From contig NW_020654972.1 in the NCBI RefSeq assembly GCF_003589595.1, positions 10,713,128 through 10,777,127 on the forward strand: DNA of 64,000 bases, read 5' to 3'. How positions within the stretch are numbered: position 1 is the first letter of the stretch; each line of letters starts with the position of its first letter. Below the pieces are notes generated by a model. That model was not told where the DNA came from. It made no database searches and saw only the letters and a list, made by a program, of their open reading frames with translations. Shown here one piece after another: positions 1 to 9,600 of this stretch. A program made the translations under genes and the position numbers. This DNA is from Hyposmocoma kahamanoa (taxonomy: Eukaryota > Arthropoda > Insecta > Lepidoptera > Cosmopterigidae).

Positions 1-396
1 TGTTTTTTTATTACTCTCAGTTCAGAATTCAACGTCTTTTATTAGCAAGTGAATTAGGTGGTTTAAGTGAAAGTAAAAAAACAAAAAATAGCGACTCCCG
101 CCGCTTAGAGGACTATTTAAAAAACCCAAGGTTGTTATAGCCATTCAACAGGTACACTAAAAACACAAACGAAAACATTTAATAAACAAACATTCTTTAA
201 CGTAGTCTGTCTAGAATCGAATTTTGTTGTTGCTTTGATCTATTCTTATTATGTGTATAATTATATTATAATACTAATTACATTACACAACATTAAATCC
301 TCTTTACAGTCATAACTTACACCTACAGCTGGAATTATATTCACACTTGCAAATGCACTTATATGTCAAACAGGTTATTTTAGATGCTCTATTTAC

Positions 397-397
<1 letters not shown>
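1..397. other. AT-rich stretch without a recognised gene
   Basis: No coding frame, RNA gene or repeat that I recognise. It ends in the poly-T tract that I read as the poly(A) tail of the minus-strand LINE that follows. Confidence 0.5.
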
Positions 398-429
<32 letters not shown>

Positions 430-529
430 NNNNNNNNNNNNNNNNNNNNNNNNNNNNNNNNNNNNNNNNNNNNNNNNNNNNNNNNNNNNNNNNNNNNNNN
501 NNNNNNNNNNNNNNNNNNNNNNNNNNNNN
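430..529. other. Assembly gap of 100 N inside a poly-T tract
   Basis: Exactly 100 N flanked on both sides by runs of T. The round size suggests a gap of unknown true length. It sits in the homopolymer tail of the adjacent minus-strand LINE. Confidence 0.95.
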
Positions 530-1005
530 TTTTTTTTTTTTTTTTTTTTTTATTTATTAAAACATAATTTACATTTTTTTACATAAACTGTACAGTGTCA
601 CAAAAACCAGTTTAGGTTTTACCGTACACTGCTACTCGTCATCTAGTACCATAAACTATTATTATTTACATAGCAATTTGCGTATCTTAAAGATAAAAGG
701 TACTTAATTTAAAGTATCAACACAGTGTTACAAGCAAAAAATTTATTGAGTTGTAGGTACAACTCAATAATTCTTACCCGTGTTCTACCTGCTCTGACCG
801 ATAGGCAAAAATAATAATTGTGCAAACACACGGGTGGATTTTTGACGCTTGCATAAAAAATAATTGAACATTATATTGTAATACATATCTAAGTTATTGA
901 TATATGTAATATACCTGTACCAAAAACATACATATACATTTATGTATACGTACACTAAACACACCTAAATAATTTTTTTATATATTAAGAATATGATATT
1001 TGTTT

Positions 1006-2844
1006 CTATTTGGTTTGGAGTAATAAAGACAAGAAATGCTTTTTTAACTTATTTTTAATGTTTATTTCATTAATTTGTGCTTTGAGTGACACAGGCAAGT
1101 CATTGATTAGTTTTGGTATTTGATACAGGAGTAGCTGTTTTCCGTAAAGGTTGTTAAAACGAGGTACATTTAAGGTAATATTTGAAGCACTACGTGTATT
1201 TCTGCAATAGACTCTAGTAATTTGAAGGCTTTTATCAAAAAAGTTTTCTGATAACAACATACACTTAACATTCTCATGTATCGGTACTATAGAGCAGTGA
1301 TGGAAAATCGCGTTAGAATCCTCGTATTGGGCCCTAATTTTATACGGAACTATTGCTTTTAGGATTCTCACCTGCAACCTGTATATCGAATCAAGATGTG
1401 TTTTGCAAGTTCTACCATAGGAACTAAGACCATAGTGTATTGTCGTTTCTCCTAAAGCCTTATATAAACTCAATAGTGTGGTGTACGGAATTTTGTGTTT
1501 TATTATGGTAATCTTGGCTAGAATTGCTCGTAATTTATCACATACATAAGTTATATGCTCAGTCCATTTAAATCTGTCGTCTATTATTAAGCCGAGATAC
1601 TTAATCTTTTGTACAAGTTCAATTGGGCTACAAGAACAGCTTTGCTGGTTAGAATGGATACATTTGTGGTTATGGGGAGTCAGATTCAACCTAACATCCT
1701 TTACTCTGTTTTGACTAGAACTTATGTACATCATTTTTGTTTTTTCATTATTAATTAAAAGGCCAGCATCATGAGACCAGTCAGACAATAGAGCAAAATC
1801 AGTTTGCAGGTGAAGCAAAGCAATGTTAAGGTCTCTGTTAGCAGATACGAGACATGTGTCATCTGCAAATTGATATATTTCACAATTTTTGACCAGATTG
1901 ACTGCATCATTTACATAAGTAATATAGTGTAAAGGACCAAGCACTGAGCCCTGTGCCGTGCCATCCAATACATCAACCTTTCTGCTGAAATCATCAGATA
2001 CTTTGACAACATATGATCTGTCCCTGAGATACTCTTGACACCATTCACTAAGTGGACCCCTTATACCACAATCATTAAGCTTTTCGATAAGTATATCATG
2101 CCTCAGGGTATCGAATGCTTTACTATAGTCAACAAATAGTACCAGGACATGTTCCTTATCATCAAGATGTTTGTTAACACTGTCTGTGAATTTAGATAGC
2201 AATTGTGTTGAGCTTTTGCCGCTCTGAAACCCATATTGTTTGTCAGTGATAACATTGTTATTTTTATAAAAGGTATGTATCTGTTTCGAAACAACCTTTT
2301 CAATTATTTTGTCAACAGTGGAAAGAATGGTTATTGGTCTATAATTGTCGCATTCATCGTGTCGTCCTTTTTTATATATCGGTCTAACTATACCGGTCTT
2401 AAGTCCATTTGGGTATTTACTTTGCCTAATAGACGTATTGATTAAATGAGCTATTACTTCTGCCATTTTTAAACCAATTATTTTTAAATCTTGTGCTCTA
2501 ATTCCATCAATGCCTGGTGCCTTTCTATTATTTAATGATATTATCTCTTTAAGAACAGACCTAGCAGATGTTTGTCGAAACCTGCAACTCGTATCAACAC
2601 TAGAAGCATAGGTACACTTATCCATAAGTCTAATGTTGCACTTCGGAATAATATTTCTAACATTAGACTCAAAACAATCGGCAAATTTGTTCGCTATGTC
2701 TTTAGTGGAGCTGTTATTTCTCAGGAACGCGTTCAATATAACAGTATCAGCTATAGTTTTTGCCCTGCCTGTAATTTCATTTAGTATCTGCCATAACGCT
2801 CTAGGATTGTTTTTATTATTCCATATTTCTTCTCTAATTTTTTT
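1006..2844 (-). CDS. LINE ORF2 fragment: reverse transcriptase, long open frame
   Basis: The frame is open for about 612 codons, from just after a TAA at 2845-2847 to the stop at 1006. No natural start codon is visible because the element is truncated; TTG at 2736 is internal. Reverse-transcriptase blocks appear in order: the NRKAPGIDGI fingers motif, the YRPITILSTVDKIIEK block, motif A (FVDYSKAFDTLRH) with a catalytic Asp, motif B (GTAQGSVLGPLHY), and motif C (QFADD, near 1858-1875) with both catalytic Asp. Thumb and C-terminal regions follow. In a complete element the product would copy LINE RNA by target-primed reverse transcription. Motif B normally reads TPQGS or APQGS; here Pro is replaced by Ala. 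The lack of stops or frameshifts over 1.8 kb suggests a fairly recent insertion, but this copy cannot be autonomous without the endonuclease. Confidence 0.85.
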   Translation of the reverse strand, partial: KKIREEIWNNKNNPRALWQILNEITGRAKTIADTVILNAFLRNNSSTKDIANKFADCFESNVRNIIPKCNIRLMDKCTYASSVDTSCRFRQTSARSVLKEIISLNNRKAPGIDGIRAQDLKIIGLKMAEVIAHLINTSIRQSKYPNGLKTGIVRPIYKKGRHDECDNYRPITILSTVDKIIEKVVSKQIHTFYKNNNVITDKQYGFQSGKSSTQLLSKFTDSVNKHLDDKEHVLVLFVDYSKAFDTLRHDILIEKLNDCGIRGPLSEWCQEYLRDRSYVVKVSDDFSRKVDVLDGTAQGSVLGPLHYITYVNDAVNLVKNCEIYQFADDTCLVSANRDLNIALLHLQTDFALLSDWSHDAGLLINNEKTKMMYISSSQNRVKDVRLNLTPHNHKCIHSNQQSCSCSPIELVQKIKYLGLIIDDRFKWTEHITYVCDKLRAILAKITIIKHKIPYTTLLSLYKALGETTIHYGLSSYGRTCKTHLDSIYRLQVRILKAIVPYKIRAQYEDSNAIFHHCSIVPIHENVKCMLLSENFFDKSLQITRVYCRNTRSASNITLNVPRFNNLYGKQLLLYQIPKLINDLPVSLKAQINEINIKNKLKKHFLSLLLQTK

Positions 2845-2880
2845 TTATTTTTAGCTTTGTTAATCAATTATATACTTATA

Positions 2881-3113
2881 CAATTATATACTTTACCATG
2901 TATATTATTATTGTCAATGTATAACTTTACTCATAGTCGTTATATTTTTGCTTTCTAATAACTTAATCCCTCTCGTTGGTTCTGATTGAAAACCAGCGCC
3001 TTAGGAAACTTTGGCATATGCTGTGTCAGCGCCGTTTCACTGGTATGACAATCATGTTTTGTTTTTTCTTTTATGCTTAATCTGTATTTGTGTTATATCA
3101 GTGAATAAAGTGT

Positions 3114-3158
<45 letters not shown>
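2881..3158 (+). repeat. LINE-type 3' end with (TATC)n tail
   Basis: The sequence ends in GTGAATAAAGTGTTTATCTA followed by about 11 TATC units (roughly 3115-3158). A 3' end that runs from an AATAAA-like motif into a tetranucleotide tail is typical of lepidopteran LINEs. No coding part remains. It lies head-to-tail with the truncated 5' end of the minus-strand LINE. Confidence 0.55.
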
Positions 3159-4185
3159 CCGATGATTAAATGAAGACCTGGCTCAAAGGACTTGCGTCCA
3201 AGACAAAAAAAAAACAGAATAACAGATTAAACAAGGAATTTCAAACAAAGGATTTTTTAAATAAATGTTTTGTTCTAACTTGCAACTTAATGATGGGGGC
3301 TTAATAAACTCATATTCGATCAAGTCATTTAGCGACAAATGAACAAAAACACAAATACGAGTCGTGACGCCCAAGAAATCGGTTGCCGGTTCTCCGTCTC
3401 TCCAGAATCTGGATAAAATGGCCGTCAGTGCATTCAGCTTACTTGCTCTTAGTATAATGAAGACATAATGTGACCATGCATCAAAAGTGCTTTAATCAAT
3501 ACAATACAAGTATTCTTTATTGCACAATGGAACAAATACATAGTCTTAGAATAATAACACATAGAATGATAGTTTCATATCAAACGAACTGTCACAAGTG
3601 AGGCAAAAATCAAATTCGTGTGGGCTAGTTTTAGTAGTAGGTTAATTTTCGGTTTTAGTAAATATTTATATAAAAATACAAGTTGAAACGCATTACTTCC
3701 TTGTGGAATGTGATGTTAGTATCTATTTTATGTTTGACTGACGTATTTTTACACTCATTTACCGCACATTTCGTCATTTTTAGCTAAAATTCTGGAGCTG
3801 TTCGCGGTGCAAATTGACCTTGAGCACTGAAGGCCCGCCCGCTCGTGTAGGCCCTTTGGGAGCGCTTCAATTTGCCTCACTTAGCGTGTGCGGGCTAAGT
3901 TTCTATGCGTTATTATTCTAAGTACATAGTAATAAAAAAATGTAAAACAGTTTAAAGAAAGAGTAAGAGGAGACCGTAAGGCGCACGACTGAGAGTGAAA
4001 GTTTTGTAATGTTAAAGTCATTAAAATAATACGAACTGTGAACGAATGAAAAAAATTATGTATAATAATGTAAGCTTAAAAAAATTATTGACCAAATTTC
4101 GTTTGTAGAATCTTTAAGCCCCTTTTCTGAAACCATATCAAGTTAAAGATGTGGCCCTTTTACGCCAATAAATAAATAAAGAAAA
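3159..4185. other. Non-coding stretch, nothing recognised
   Basis: No plausible gene. It includes a locally GC-richer patch at about 3785-3900, and short open frames without coding character. Confidence 0.5.
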
Positions 4186-4285
4186 TAACGCACACACTCA
4201 TGGCGCACTAGATAAACCCTGTATCGCGGATGCTATGGACAACCACAAAATAAACTCAAACTCACGAGATAAATAAATGCATACA
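4186..4285 (-). repeat. SINE family A, body only
   Basis: This matches, on the minus strand, the tRNA-unrelated body of SINE A (CTCGTGAGTTT, GTGGTTGTC, CCATGG-like, GGGTTT, TGTGTGCGTTATT). The tRNA-like head is missing. Confidence 0.65.
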
Positions 4286-4360
4286 ACATGAAAAATGTTA
4301 CTACGAGATGCTCATCTACGACAAATAATTCCGCATAAAACTACACACTTAAAGTTGCTT

Positions 4361-4465
4361 AACTGCCTCCATGGCCGAATGGTTTGCCATGCTGATTTGC
4401 CACGCAGAGGTCCTGGGTTCGATTCCCGGGCAGGAAGAAATATTTGTATGACCTACATTTGTTTG
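4361..4465 (+). repeat. SINE family A tRNA-like head, left arm of a foldback
   Basis: There is a box A-like TGGCCGAATGG and a perfect box B, GGTTCGATTCC, followed by the diagnostic GGGAGAAATATTTGTATG-type linker. It breaks off where the body should start. Together with 4540-4640 it forms inverted arms. Confidence 0.75.
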
Positions 4466-4539
4466 CGGCAGACCAACACTGCAGCACTGGATGGACGACA
4501 TTCGATGACATGGGTCATTATTATGCGTTATTATTATTT

Positions 4540-4640
4540 TAAACAAATATTTCTCCCGGCCCGGGATTCGAGCCCGGGACACCTGCATGACAGACCAGCA
4601 TGGTAACCCTTCGGCCCCGGAGACAGTTAAACACTTCACG
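4540..4640 (-). repeat. SINE family A tRNA-like head, right arm of a foldback
   Basis: This is the same head as 4361-4465 in the opposite orientation, about 75 bp away (AATATTTCTCCCGGCCCGGG and so on). Two solo heads facing each other give a long potential hairpin. Confidence 0.7.
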
Positions 4641-5242
4641 ATGGCATACAGTATATTGTTGTGGCCCAGAAGTTATTGCCGTTATTCTGTCACTAATAGC
4701 AGCTACCATGTTGAAGTCTGGAACATGCTTTAGAAAGGGCTTACCAATCAGCACAAGGTACCCACCAATTGTTGCCCATGGACATAGTACGTCATTGCGA
4801 TAGGGCTCCTTTTGGTGAACCACATCTTCTTATTTGCTTATTAGATTCCACCATAGAAAAGTTCACTGCAATGAGTTAGGTAATTTTTAATTTAAAAATA
4901 ATGAATTTAATACACATCGCACTGCTATTACAATTTGTTGTAACTCAAAATACGTGAAATTCAAGAATATTCCATTTCTGAATGTAAATTTTTGTTCTCT
5001 ACACGTCAATGAAACTGTTGCTAGAATATTATGAGAAACAATTAAAGAATGAAGCAGATAATCTTTTTCGGTAATACACTTTAAGCTATACATAATTTTT
5101 ATTAATTTTTCACGGCAAGTGAATAATTAGTTTTTCATCGATTCTAAAAAAAATACACTTTTTGAGTATATACACTATTGTATTAACAGTGCGACAAATA
5201 AGTTTAAAAATAATCCTAATAATCTTTTTTGTTAAAAATAAA
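4641..5242. other. Non-coding stretch, nothing recognised
   Basis: AT-rich. The open frames here show no family motif. Confidence 0.45.
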
Positions 5243-5450
5243 CCCACCTCAACTTTGTGTAATTTCATGTATTTGCCTTTGCAAGTTTTATTAAAATCGG
5301 CTAACAGAAAGTGGGTGATAGTCAATAAACAAAATTCAACCCCTAATACACCCCCATTGGAAGTGGAAAATTTTCTTCAAATTTGAATGGGATTATATTC
5401 GGTACACCCTTTCCAACAAAAATAAAGATCACCGCAATCAGTACATAAAT
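5243..5450 (+). repeat. Repeat family C (short form)
   Basis: One of about ten copies in the window of an element carrying, in order: CCTCAAAAGT-like, AATTACATCTATTTGCCAAG, ATCGGTTACCGGAAAGTG, TTTGCCACCCTTAGAGGTGG, CCTCTTTCCAACAAA, ATCGGTTCACAAATG and AATTGAGAACCTCC. This copy is diverged. Confidence 0.6.
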
Positions 5451-5502
5451 GTCGGAATAATAATAAAAATACATCTACTTACATAAAATACATAATAATA
5501 AT

Positions 5503-5880
5503 TATAATAACGCACACACTCACCATAGCCCCGCACTAGGGAAACCCTGGGTCGCTGGTGACATGGACACACACATAGACAACTACAAATTACACCCAAA
5601 CTCACGAGAGAAATAAATGTAGGCTATACAAATATTTCTCCCGGCCCGGGAACGAACCTTTTTTATGACGTGGGGAAATCTCTATAGATACCCCTGAGTC
5701 TCCCTGGGCCATATTATTAGTTATATGGGGACGCTCAACCGGGTTTACCTCTCGCCGGTTGAGTCGGCAACGTGGGATAGATGAACATTCACCATGACAC
5801 CCGGCAACGAACCTGTGATCTCTGCGTGGCAGTCTGGCATTGTAACCGTTCGGCCAAGAAGGCAGTCATGCATGTTCTTA
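5503..5880 (-). mobile_element. SINE family A, minus strand, split by a nested insertion
   Basis: Body (5503-5640) and tRNA-like head (5641-5659 plus 5816-5880) are in reverse orientation. The head is split within AACGAACCT, which occurs on both sides (5651-5659 and 5816-5824) as a 9-bp target-site duplication around the insert 5660-5815. Confidence 0.75.
5660..5815 (-). mobile_element. 5'-truncated retroposon 3' end nested in SINE A
   Basis: This 156-bp insert is flanked by a 9-bp duplication of SINE sequence. On the minus strand it ends in GGGTATCTATAGAGATTTCC-like sequence, GTCATAAAAAA. The same 3' end (CTCCCTGGGC, GGGTATCCAT, AAGATTTCC, poly A) occurs at 32177-32326 and 62528-62996. It is probably a LINE or SINE tail inserted by target-primed reverse transcription. 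Confidence 0.65.
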
Positions 5881-6573
5881 AAGTGCTAGAATACAAAAAT
5901 ATTGTTATCATCCAAGAAAAAATTTCCCCATGTTGGCGAGATTCTTGCCTAAGTAGTTTTAGGAAACGGAAATAATTAAAGAATCCTTTGGAATTTTTAG
6001 GAACTTATTTTTAAAACAACAACTGAATATCAAAAACAAAACGTCAAAAAGAATCCAAATTTAAAAGAAATAAAAACTATAAAATGTATCAAAATTATAT
6101 GCTCGAGCACACCCCGGTCTTACAAATTGATATTTTCCACATAGGACTTACATTTAGTACCTAGTAGTTAAGAAATACGTTTAGTACCTATACCAGTATC
6201 ATAAATCAAATATTGTTTACTCTTAGGGTATTTAATACAGAAAATACAAGGTGCCTCAAATTATCTTTCCGAGAATGCATAAACCATTACATAAATAAAA
6301 AAATAAGATTTAATATTAGGCCTAAAAATGAGGTCTGCCTCGACAACTTAAAATAACCTTATCTTAAAATCACATTTACTTTACCATTGTAGTACAAATT
6401 TGTACTACCTACTTCAGCACAAAGGAATACATTTATAAATCCTATATTCTACTGTTATAATTTACTGTACGAAATCGTAATGATACACCAAAATTAATGA
6501 CCGTAAAAAAACACATAAGCACCCCTTACACTAACAAGTATCCTTGATAGTTGAAAAATTTAATAATTGGGGT
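5881..6573. other. Upstream region of the cuticle-type gene; nothing else recognised
   Basis: AT-rich, without repeats that I recognise. It is the immediate upstream region of the promoter at 6592-6626 and would be expected to hold its enhancers. Confidence 0.4.
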
Positions 6574-6585
6574 TGCGTGCACGCA
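6574..6585. promoter_or_regulatory. 12-bp perfect palindrome TGCGTGCACGCA upstream of the TATA box
   Basis: A perfect palindrome whose inner end is 7 bp upstream of the TATA box. It contains GCGTG on both strands; preceded by T, it gives TTGCGTG, which fits the TNGCGTG core known for bHLH-PAS dimers (AhR/Arnt, Spineless/Tango). Assigning any factor is inference. Confidence 0.4.
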
Positions 6586-6591
6586 GGTTGG

Positions 6592-6626
6592 TATATAAGC
6601 GCGCGGCGCGAGATTCGGTCATCAGT
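6592..6626 (+). promoter_or_regulatory. Core promoter: TATA box and arthropod initiator
   Basis: TATATAA at 6592-6598 is followed 24 bp later by ATCAGT (6621-6626), a match to the arthropod initiator TCAGT. A start at about A6624 lies 32 bp from the TATA box, the expected spacing, and gives a 41-nt 5' UTR before the ATG at 6665. Confidence 0.8.
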
Positions 6627-6676
6627 CACTTAGTGTTCTGTGAGGTGAACAGCTACAAGTCAACATGAAGTTCTTG
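6624..6676 (+). CDS. Exon 1 of the cuticle-type gene (5' UTR plus MKFL)
   Basis: A 41-nt leader precedes ATG AAG TTC TTG (6665-6676), followed by the donor GTAAGG. The exon carries only the first four codons, in phase 0. Confidence 0.85.
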
Positions 6677-9600
6677 GTAAGGATCGTGTTTGTTTTTTAA
6701 ATAAATCTTACTCGTTATGGTGTCTTAAAAATTATGGTTTTGTAAAATAATGAAACCCACGCTCAGTAGTGTGAATTTTTTTTTTTTTTATAATATTAAG
6801 TGACGGTACGAACAAGTTGTGTACCTGGTTGTAGTTACATGCCTGTCCATAACAACTGCAGTGCCACTCAGAGCTTAAAATCGCAAAGACGGGCACTGCC
6901 ACTGCGCCTGTCACCCTGATACATACTGCAACTGTTATGGGCAGGCGTGGGGCTTACTACCAGGCGCACGACCTGTTCGTCCCCTCACTTGGTGTTATAA
7001 AAAAAAAGATCTATAAAAAAATCCACACTATATTATCAACTATTTTTGGTCAAGAATCCACGTTTGACCAAAACTGCTTCTTACAATTACTTTTTCGTCT
7101 TCCAATATATGAAAGCGTTTTCACGCTTCATGGGACGAGATGTAGCGGTTTGCTGAATAATTATGAACTTAAAATCTATATAATATTGTATTTGCATTGT
7201 TATCCCAGTGTATTTCAGAATTTATTATAATAACAATGTGTTAGATAACCGCATGAGCTACGGGATTTCAACCTAAAGCATCCAGACGTAAATCAATTTA
7301 GAAAAGCCTATTTACGGCCTTTGCTGTCGAAACCTTTGGCCCATGGGGTCCCAGTGCCCTTCATCTGAACTAAATATTATCCAAAAAATTGTCTGGGAAA
7401 CCCAAATGTCGGCAGCTACCTTGCCCAATGCATTAGCATAGCAATACAAAGGGTTAACGCTGCCAGCATCTTGGGCACCTTGCCGCGGGGACCCAATTTT
7501 ATTCATATAAAAATAAAAATCCTAGTTTTACTTTCTAGAATTCGACCTTTTACTGTCTTTTTTACCTTATCTGTATATTATCAAAATAAAAATTATTCCG
7601 ATTTATTCTAAAATTTGTCGTATCGGGAATCGCACCCAGGACCTCCTTATCCAGCGTCCTTAGGGCAAATAATTGAGCCACCGAGATAATCGAATGTGAA
7701 CTATATAATTTCAAAAATATCTTATATTCGAGACTGCCATACATTGGAAAAAAAATACTTTGTTTTTCGGATCCAAATCGTGTACATTGGTTTTTTCTGA
7801 CAAACCAGACAACAGTGACCATGGGACTTGTAAGAGCCCATAACGTTGGTTAAGTATCATGATAATTACTTACCATATTCGTACCAAAACCTTTAATTGT
7901 ATGGATTAATAAAAAAACACATAACCTTCATCACCTTCCTACAAATTCAGTTAAACGACGGTTCAATGCCCATTTACCCAACTTCCAGCTCTTTGTTCCT
8001 TTCTTTTTCATTCATTTCCTTATTACATAATGACATTATTTTCCTATAATTCAATATTATTGTTAAGTATTATACATTAATTAAAAGATGTTCTTTAGTT
8101 GCATACTCCCTTAGTTCTATACTTGTCATGAATAAATCTACAGGTAAGAAGTAAAGAACTATAAGTGCCAAATAGCATTTTAAAAAGAGTAAGTCGAATA
8201 AATTAATATACACACATCAAAAAAAGTTTGCGATCACTTCGAAAAACTGAAATCTTTTTTGTTACTGTAGATTATATTATAATTTTTTCTTCTTTTTAGA
8301 TTCTTTGTTTAAAAATAAATTAGAACATAAAACAATGACCCCGTTCAATTGTTTTTTCATATAAAAAGGCTTTCAGTCCTAGCTTACGCTCATTCAGAAA
8401 TCTGATTTAGTCAATTATAAGCGATTCAAGATATTTTTCGCGGAAAGTTGTGATTGAAAAAATGCCAAGAGGATTATCAGAGGTTTTACGAGCTAGAATA
8501 GTAACTTTGAGGGAAGAAGGATACACCACGAGAGTAATAGCACGCAGACTTGCTATATCCCAATCCTGTGTCGTGGCTACGTTGCAGAGGTATCACGGAA
8601 TGGGGAATTTAGCTGACCGACCCCGCAGCGGTCGCCCAACTGTTTTGACAGCTGCCCAAAAGCGCTATATTAGATTGCTGGCAGCCCGTGATCCAACAAT
8701 CAACGCTACTAAAATAAAAGCAGAAGTCAGGGCCGCCTCTGGGCTTGAAGTTAGCACGCAGACCGTTCGCAATTGCTTGCACCAGGCTGGATTACGAGCA
8801 CGGAGGTCTTGGCGAGCTCCGCTCAATTCCCGGCAACGTCAACAGCGAAGATTGCAGTGGGCTAGACTTCGGCAAAATGAAGAAGGTGAGGACGAAAACA
8901 TTTGGCAAAACTGTCTCTTCGTTGACGAATCCCGAATCAGCACTCATCCAGATAACCGACGTGTCCGTGTCTGGAGAAGACCAGGCGACCGTGAAAGACA
9001 AAGAACTGCCACTGGAACAGTTCAGCAAGGCGGAAAATCGGTGTCCTTTTGGGGTGGCATTATGATTGGAGCTAGAACGCCTTTGATCCCGTATCGGGGC
9101 TTCATGACAGCAGACATGTACAAAGCAGTTGCTATTGATGATATCGTCAGTTCATTCCGAGTAAACCATGGGCATCAATTTGTACTGGTCGAGGATAATG
9201 CGCCCGCACATCGAGCTCAACGAGTCAATGCTGCTCTTCAAGAATACGATATCACACGATTAGACTGGCCTGCCGGCTCGCCCGACTTAAACCCAATAGA
9301 GCACGCGTGGGATGCTCTTAAACGAGCAGTATGGAACCGAGAGCCACGTCCCCAGACAGTTCCTGAGCTCAGGGAAGCCGCTATTGAAGAATGGGATAGG
9401 TTACCCCAGGAAATGCTGGATAACTTGATCCTCAGCATGCCCAGGAGGATCTTCGCATGTATTCGAGCCAGGGGAGGAGTTATTTTATATTGAATTCACA
9501 CCTTTTAATAATAAATTGTTGTTTAAGTTTAATTAAACAGTCTTTTTCTTTCTATGAAATTTCTATCACTATTACATTATGATTAATGGCTCAATTTTTT

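Larger units (their letters stand above)
398..2850 (-). mobile_element. 5'-truncated non-LTR retrotransposon (LINE), CR1/Jockey-like
   Basis: On the minus strand a long reverse-transcriptase frame (see CDS) is followed by about 450 bp of 3' UTR, an AATAAA-type signal close to 555-560 and a poly(A) tract that contains the assembly gap. The 5' side stops at about 2850 in an A-run (T on the plus strand). No endonuclease domain or first ORF is present, so the copy is 5' truncated, as is usual for LINEs. The clade is judged from motif style only. Confidence 0.75.

Noticed and set aside
347..586. Open frame rich in Phe around the first gap
   Set aside because: Produced by the poly-T tract and N.
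3115..3158. CRISPR-like array
   Set aside because: Simple TATC microsatellite without spacers. Nothing else in the window has a repeat-spacer arrangement.
8745..9065. Second open frame of 106 codons inside the Tc1 transposase, and minus-strand frames at 8792 and 9238
   Set aside because: Shadows of the verified transposase frame.
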